12,422 bases of DNA from Parachlorella kessleri (Eukaryota > Chlorophyta > Trebouxiophyceae > Chlorellales > Chlorellaceae): the NCBI GenBank assembly GCA_001598975.1, contig BBXU01002547.1:1-12422 (forward strand), given 5' to 3'. How positions within the stretch are numbered: position 1 is the stretch's first letter; each line of letters starts with the position of its first letter. Of the stretch, positions 9,501-12,422 are shown in pieces. The translations under genes and the position numbers were made by a program. Under the pieces are notes generated by a model. It was not told the DNA's origin. It saw only the letters and a program-made list of their open reading frames with translations, and did not search any database.

Positions 9501-9545
9501 TCCATACAAGCCTCCCCCAAGACAGCGGCACCCGCCCGCGCTTGA
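3468..9545 (+). CDS. Receptor-like TKL (Raf-like) protein kinase, ten exons, predicted 985 aa
   Basis: Predicted membrane-anchored kinase transferring ATP phosphate to Ser/Thr (possibly Tyr) residues of unknown targets. Exons: 3468-3541, 3708-3967, 4341-4841, 5116-6450, 6682-6746, 7080-7211, 7706-7913, 8393-8571, 9054-9115, 9404-9545. Coding length is 2958 nt, a multiple of three; each intron is GT-AG and every junction keeps phase. Order: signal peptide (about 1-24), Pro/Ser/Gly-rich ectodomain (25-237) with five N-glycosylation sequons (N46, N72, N78, N97, N109), TM helix (about 239-263), basic stop-transfer KKRRNRHKQFKR, low-complexity linker (279-723), kinase domain (about 724-975). The kinase has GAGAFGKV, Lys760, Glu775, HFDLKSNN (Asp854), DVG (Asp873), APE and a C-lobe Arg, so activity is expected. 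The ATG at 3468 has G at -3 and leads into a clean signal peptide. The least certain junction is 4841/5116: a donor at 4859 also keeps phase. The ectodomain fold and ligand are unknown. Truncated duplicates of exons 6 and 7 lie in the preceding introns. Confidence 0.85.
4718..4795 (+). other. Transmembrane helix of the kinase
   Basis: Residues about 238-263 are a run of Ala, Val, Leu, Ile and Gly with no charge (WLVAVIAALAASLAVLAGVA is its core). They follow an acidic Gly/Ser/Pro-rich stretch and are followed at once by the basic cluster KKRRNRHKQFKR. This is the standard single-pass arrangement with a cytoplasmic basic stop-transfer. Confidence 0.85.
5116..6450 (+). other. Long low-complexity cytoplasmic linker exon
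   Basis: This single 1335-nt exon encodes about 445 residues between the TM segment and the kinase, rich in Gly, Ser, Ala, Pro and Gln. It contains Gly/Ser runs near its start, short polyQ tracts (CAG repeats near 5928-5942), scattered acidic Ser/Thr stretches and the 42-bp repeat at 6289-6372. No folded domain is recognised. It starts after the acceptor TTCCATGCAG at 5115; an in-frame stop at 5070-5072 excludes an earlier start in this frame. The donor is G|GTGGGT at 6450. It is likely disordered and could carry phosphorylation or docking sites (inference). Confidence 0.7.
6289..6372 (+). repeat. 42-bp in-frame coding tandem repeat, two copies
   Basis: Copies 6289-6330 and 6331-6372 differ at only two positions. 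Each encodes a 14-residue unit containing GGAA(R/C)LSTKSKG, so the duplication keeps frame and adds a second Ser/Thr-Lys cluster shortly before the kinase domain. A shorter, weaker match to the unit start follows after 6372. Confidence 0.9.
6982..7055 (+). repeat. Truncated duplicate of kinase exon 6 with its own splice acceptor
   Basis: 6982-7029 encodes VYKALQVGSDVAVKVL and is preceded by CTGCCAG. The true exon at 7080 encodes VYKALRGGVSDVAVKVL, then continues through alpha-C to the donor at 7211. The bases after the copy (7030-7055, GTGGCGG... GGATCAGATACCCT) resemble the start of the intron after the true exon (7212 on, GTGCGG... GGATTAGATACTCT). The copy therefore looks like exon plus intron start with the middle 80-odd bases lost. 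Both ends are phase 0, so inclusion would add 16 in-frame residues repeating the VAVK strand. The gap to the real exon is only 50 bp. Confidence 0.8.
7541..7648 (+). repeat. Truncated duplicate of kinase exon 7 with upstream intron
   Basis: 7591-7647 matches the first 57 bp of exon 7 (7706-7762) with three differences by eye, two of them synonymous and one Leu/Arg. The similarity extends upstream through the intron end (7542 GTCATGACTA versus 7654 GTCGTGACTA) and includes the CCTGCTGCAG acceptor. The copy stops after FLGACL...TEFMG, with no clear donor. Read-through into the real exon shifts frame because the offset is 115 bp. As it stands, use of this acceptor should give a broken message. 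Confidence 0.85.
7686..7697 (+). repeat. C12 homopolymer in the acceptor tract of exon 7
   Basis: Twelve consecutive C residues precede TGCTGCAG at 7698-7705 and form the pyrimidine tract of the acceptor used for exon 7. The duplicate acceptor at 7590 lacks this run. Homopolymers of this length are prone to length errors in sequencing. Confidence 0.9.
8349..8383 (+). repeat. C-rich / CCCA microsatellite in intron 7
   Basis: A run of C with interspersed A and T, ending in CCCA repeats, lies about 10-40 bp before the exon 8 acceptor (AG at 8391-8392). It probably serves as the polypyrimidine tract. Confidence 0.8.
8891..9010 (+). repeat. Imperfect 62-bp tandem duplication in kinase intron 8
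   Basis: Copy one (8891-8952) and copy two (8953-about 9010) share, in order, GGC(C)TTT, CACTGCTG, AGAAGGACT, CTTGGCTG and GCTGGCTTCCA, with small indels and substitutions. The copies are more diverged than the exon duplicates, so this event is probably older. It lies within intron 8572-9053, just upstream of exon 9. Confidence 0.8.
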
Positions 9546-10511
9546 GCGCAGGCTGGTATGATTAGCATCAAGGGAAGGGACACCCTGGTGTGCGTGGAAG
9601 GGGGTTGTGAGGTGGGTGGGGGAAGGTGGGGGGAAGGCGCTTAAGTGTCAGCGACAAAGAGGCAAGCGTTGTTCAATTGGCAGGCAATGCCACCGAGAGG
9701 AGGTAGGCGTGAAATGGATTGACAGGGTTCAATGCAGGCATGCTCTGTGTTTTGCCTGGCTTCGGATCCAGTTGGTCTCGCCCCGGGGTATTGTGGCCTG
9801 CGCCCCTCAGGGGTCTCAGTTGCACAAGTATCACACAAGTGCTGAGGCTTGCATGCAAACGTGGCATGTTCGAAGCCAGTAGGGGTTTTTGGTGGGGGTT
9901 CCTTGGCTGCAGCAGTGCCTCTGTGCAGTGCCTTTGTGTTTGGTGGCCGAATGCATAAGAGTGGCTGAACACTAAGCTCTAGAGCCACGAGCCATGTTTC
10001 ATGCATTACTCTGTCTTTTTACGTCTTCTTACCCATTGGGAAATATGACCATGGCGTTAGCCTAGGCGTGGCCTTACTTGCTTCATTCTTCTTATCTTGT
10101 TCGAGGAGTATCCAAGTGATGAGTCAGCAGTGATGACGAATTGCTCACCCAACTTGGGCGCTGCTGGTTTTGTACTACGTAGGAGGTGTGCGCAATGTCT
10201 TCCCACCGAGAGTGGTGTAATGGACTACTGGTTGCTATCACCTCTGATGGAGGATATAGGAGTGCTTCTGGCATTCTTGGTATGGTGGCAGTTTTCGTCG
10301 GGAGTGCCTACCCGGGGGTACCAGCCATGCTATGAAATCTAACCAGAGGGGAAGGGTAATAGCCTGGCGGCCTCACAAAAAGGGCAACAAGATACTTTTT
10401 CTCTCTATTTCCCACCCACCAGCAACACACATACACACCCGCACGCAGCTAGCCTGGCTAGCCTCCCCAGGTTTTCATCCTTCGCTTTTCGCTCAGTGAA
10501 GGTCGGCTTGC
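9546..10511. other. Kinase 3'UTR and gap between convergent genes
   Basis: No convincing coding sequence. The first part is probably the kinase 3'UTR, ending near the TGTAA at 10216. A GTTCGAAGCC stretch near 9870 resembles a tRNA B-box, but no tRNA arms can be formed around it. A short palindrome GCTAGCC-t-GGCTAGC lies at 10448-10462, within a pyrimidine/CA-rich stretch between the two predicted 3' ends. Confidence 0.55.
10216..10220 (+). terminator. Candidate poly(A) signal (TGTAA) of the kinase gene
   Basis: First TGTAA on the + strand after the kinase stop at 9545; it implies a 3'UTR of about 690 nt. Two more copies, near 10819 and 10830, lie inside the predicted 3'UTR of the opposing gene and are less likely. 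Confidence 0.45.
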
Positions 10512-10516
10512 TTACA
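10512..10516 (-). terminator. Candidate poly(A) signal (TGTAA) of the minus-strand gene
   Basis: TTACA on the + strand reads TGTAA on the - strand, about 890 nt past the stop of the minus-strand gene at 11405. It is the only such motif I found between about 10300 and 11404, and it is followed on the minus strand by the gap between the two genes. Confidence 0.45.
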
Positions 10517-11404
10517 CATTCTTGAAAAAAACACATCGACTGCGAACCGCGGCGTTCCCGTCGCTACTGGCAGAGCAGCACCCGAGCGTGGGCCCTGATG
10601 CAACAGGAGGCCTATGCCTGCACTCCTGCCGGCAACAAATCAGTAAGCCACAGGGCGCACTCAGAAGGACAAGTTGGCAAACAGCTTGGCGCCAAGCATG
10701 AAAGCAATCAAACACAGCCCATGTGCAGGCAGCTGGCCAGGTAGCAACATTGAGCGCCTCAAGCGGGGAACAGGCACTGAGAGCGTGCATCGCAATGGCA
10801 GGAGCGAAAGAGATTGGGGTTGTAAGGCAGGTTGTAAGGCACTAAGAGGAAGACAATAGGGAAGGGTAATGCAAGGAGAGAGGGCCGGAGAAAAAAGAGG
10901 GTATCCCAAAACTTAGGAAATGTGGAAAAGGTGTGGAGAGTAGCTGCACCCGAGCGGCGACCAGGGCAAGGCACGCACCACAACAGCGTGCCTTGCCCCT
11001 CCATCCCTAATCAATCACAAAAGGCGGAACAAACAGTAAACCCAGCAAGAAGGGGGAGCCGGCAAAACAGACCAACCCATACTGAGCGAACGTTCTCATA
11101 ACCCCCTACCACCAAACCTAGCCCCAAACCAGGCGGTTCCACCATCGCTCCCACAGTCCCCGAATCTATACAGGTTGCGCAGCTTTAGCCACCACCACAC
11201 AGCAGAGCAGGACACAAATGCACCATCACATGGAAACATGGAGATGTCACGGCACCCCAGCAAAACCCGCAACGCAGCTAGCAAAGCCAGCCAGATCGAC
11301 ATGCTGGGAGCTTCAACAAGCGCACAGAGTGGCGGGCCACCCAAGCAACCACGGGCGTGCCCGGCAGCAAGAGCCCTGCCCATGCTGCTGTTCCCCTGCT
11401 GTTC
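10517..11404 (-). other. Predicted 3'UTR of the minus-strand gene
   Basis: No convincing open frame on either strand. Apart from the hairpin at 10964-10998 it contains unremarkable purine-rich and A-rich stretches on the + strand. I assign it to the minus-strand 3'UTR from the position of the TGTAA at 10512-10516. Confidence 0.45.
10964..10998. repeat. Perfect 13-bp inverted repeat (hairpin, 9-nt loop)
   Basis: GGGCAAGGCACGC at 10964-10976 is the exact reverse complement of 10986-10998, with loop ACCACAACA between. The stem is GC-rich and would be very stable in RNA. It sits in the predicted 3'UTR of the minus-strand gene, so it would be transcribed with that message. Its role is unknown: possibilities include 3'-end stability, a regulatory structure or a small relic of an inverted duplication. 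Confidence 0.85.
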
Positions 11405-12422
11405 CTACTGCTGCTGTTGCGGCGGGGGGGCACTCTGCGCAGGCAGGACCTCTATGTACCCCTCCGGGGTCTCCTCCGGCTGGCCCCAAGCAACCTGCGC
11501 CCCCTGCTGCTGCTGCTGCTGCTGCTGCGCCCGCTGCGGCTGCTCTGCCTGCTGGGGCTGCTCCGCGCCGCCCGCGCCAGAGCGCAGCGTGCTGCCGGAC
11601 AGGTACTCGGAGGACTCCGGGGAGCGCGGCTGCTCCTGAGCCATGGCCTGGCCAAACGGCGAGGCCAGGCCCACAGAGCCCCCGGAGTTCTGCCAGCCTG
11701 GACGGGGGCCCTGCGCCTGGGTCCCCCCGGGGCTGTCGGGGAAGGCAAAGGCTCCCCCCAGGCGGGAGGGCCGCGGGCCGGTGGAGTCGCCGCTGCGGTG
11801 CTGCCGCGCTGCGTCCGCTGCGCCTGGTGGCACCGCCCCCAGGGAGTTGTCCCGGCTCCAGCCCTCGGTGGGAGGGGGCACCCCCGACGTGTCGTGCAGC
11901 GACGCCCAGTACTCGCTCGCGGTAGAGGAGCCACGGTCGCCAGACACGTTCTCGTCGCTGCTGGCAGCTGCGATTGCGCTGGCCAGGCGCGGCTGCAGCG
12001 ACGCGCGGCGCCGCAGCGGCGACACCTGCTGCTGCCGCAGCGGCGACACCTGCTGCTGCCGCAGCGGCGGCTGGGCTGCGAATGCTGCGCCTGCTGCGCC
12101 CGCCCCACTGACCGGGCTGGCCACGCTGCCCGAAATGGTCGTCTGCTGCGACTCCTGCGTCCCCGAGTGGGTACCCCCGCTGCGCGACAAGTCAGAGGAT
12201 CTCCGAGCCCCCGCCACCCCAACATCCCCCATGATCAGCGGGCTATCCACGGGCAGCTTCACTGAACCCCTGGTGGTGAGGATTGTCGCCCCGGGGCCCC
12301 CGGCCCCACCCCCTGGGCGCGCTGCTGCGCCTGCTGCGCTCTGCCGCCAGGCTGCAGCCGGCTGCCCGGCACGGGCAGCTGGCCGCCCGAGGAGGGGGCT
12401 CCCGCCGCTGCCGCCTGGCGCG
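11405..12422 (-). CDS. Low-complexity Q/G/A/S/P-rich protein, C-terminal part (5' partial)
   Basis: An uninterrupted minus-strand frame runs from the window edge to a TAG at 11405-11407, giving 338 residues plus the stop. GTG at 12262 is internal, because the frame stays open upstream to the edge. Composition is Gly/Ala/Pro-rich at the start, then Ser-rich with RRSSDLSRSG and LRRRASLQPR (basic Ser sites of the kind kinases and 14-3-3 proteins recognise), then Pro/Gly-rich, then Gln-rich. It has an 8-residue tandem repeat (LRQQQVSP twice) and an eight-Gln run. The last residues are EETPEGYIEVLPAQSAPPPQQQQ in two pieces: EETPEGYIEVL followed by PAQSAPPPQQQQ. No folded domain is recognised and no function is assigned. 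The minus frame is preferred over the long plus-strand shadow (11357-12265), which is rich in runs of Leu, Arg and Ala as expected from CTG/CGC triplets. Further introns upstream are possible. Confidence 0.6.
   Translation of the reverse strand, partial: APGGSGGSPLLGRPAARAGQPAAAWRQSAAGAAARPGGGAGGPGATILTTRGSVKLPVDSPLIMGDVGVAGARRSSDLSRSGGTHSGTQESQQTTISGSVASPVSGAGAAGAAFAAQPPLRQQQVSPLRQQQVSPLRRRASLQPRLASAIAAASSDENVSGDRGSSTASEYWASLHDTSGVPPPTEGWSRDNSLGAVPPGAADAARQHRSGDSTGPRPSRLGGAFAFPDSPGGTQAQGPRPGWQNSGGSVGLASPFGQAMAQEQPRSPESSEYLSGSTLRSGAGGAEQPQQAEQPQRAQQQQQQQQGAQVAWGQPEETPEGYIEVLPAQSAPPPQQQQ
11504..11527 (-). repeat. CTG/CAG triplet run encoding polyQ
   Basis: Eight CTG triplets on the + strand read as CAG on the minus strand and encode eight Gln near the C-terminus of the low-complexity protein. 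Pure triplet runs often vary in length between strains. Confidence 0.85.
12011..12070 (-). repeat. 24-bp coding tandem repeat (LRQQQVSP units)
   Basis: Copies 12011-12034 and 12035-12058 are identical, and a partial third follows at 12059-12070. On the minus strand they encode two LRQQQVSP units ahead of LRRRAS. The period is a multiple of three, so copy number can change without a frameshift. Confidence 0.9.

Larger units (their letters stand above)
6682..9545 (+). other. TKL-type kinase catalytic domain (exons 5-10)
   Basis: Landmarks in order: Gly-loop GAGAFGKV (G739, G741, G744, V746); VAVK Lys760; alpha-C Glu775 in FRREVAIL; the TKL-typical FLGACLRPGRTMLVTEFM after the alpha-C/beta-4 region; catalytic loop HFDLKSNN (D854, K856, N859); metal-binding Asp873 in IADVGLA; GAFAWAAPE (E900); D913 in KADIYSLG; and Arg in CLAVSPSSRP. 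Phe replaces the Arg of HRD, so this is a non-RD kinase. Val replaces the Phe of DFG. Phe in HxD also occurs in plant Raf-like kinases, which supports that assignment. Introns fall at phase 0, 0, 1, 0 and 2 within the domain. Confidence 0.9.

Noticed and set aside
9860..9890. GTTCGAAGCC resembling a tRNA B-box
   Set aside because: No acceptor, D-arm or anticodon arm can be paired around it at tRNA spacing.
11357..12265. 302-codon open frame on the + strand opposite the low-complexity gene
   Set aside because: Its translation is long runs of Leu, Arg and Ala from CTG/CGC triplets. The minus frame has a more natural composition, tandem peptide repeats in register and stays open to the edge.
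1..12422. CRISPR array, insertion sequence, integron or other bacterial mobile system
   Set aside because: The genes are spliced and eukaryotic. No spaced identical repeats, terminal inverted repeats with a transposase, or reverse-transcriptase-like frames were seen.

Overview
The window looks like nuclear DNA of a green alga (Chlorophyta). Genes are split by many GT-AG introns, exons are GC-rich, and TGTAA poly(A) motifs of the chlorophyte type lie downstream of the reading frames. The gene types fit as well: a PPR protein, a TKL-family kinase and a Q/G/S/P-rich low-complexity protein. A trebouxiophyte (Chlorella-like) source is a guess; the order is not established here.

Layout. (1) 1-1399, + strand: the 3' end of a pentatricopeptide-repeat (PPR) gene, with a partial duplicate of one exon at the left edge. 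(2) 1400-3357: no convincing gene; PPR 3'UTR and intergenic DNA. (3) 3358-9545, + strand: a TATA box and a ten-exon gene that I could splice completely. All nine intron phases agree and the predicted protein is 985 residues. It has a signal peptide, a short glycosylatable Pro/Ser-rich ectodomain, one transmembrane helix, a cytoplasmic low-complexity linker of about 445 residues, and a C-terminal Raf/TKL-like kinase domain. (4) 9546-11404: facing 3'UTRs of two convergent genes, including a perfect 13-bp hairpin. (5) 11405-12422, - strand: the C-terminal 338 codons of a low-complexity protein whose 5' part lies outside the window.

The most unusual feature is repeated local tandem duplication. 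The kinase gene carries truncated second copies of two consecutive catalytic-domain exons, each with a copied splice acceptor, lying in the introns just upstream of the real exons. It also has a roughly 62-bp tandem duplication in another intron and a 42-bp coding duplication. The PPR gene shows a similar partial exon duplication. The genes have no evident shared pathway: the PPR protein probably acts on organellar RNA, the kinase probably signals at a membrane, and the third protein has no recognisable function.
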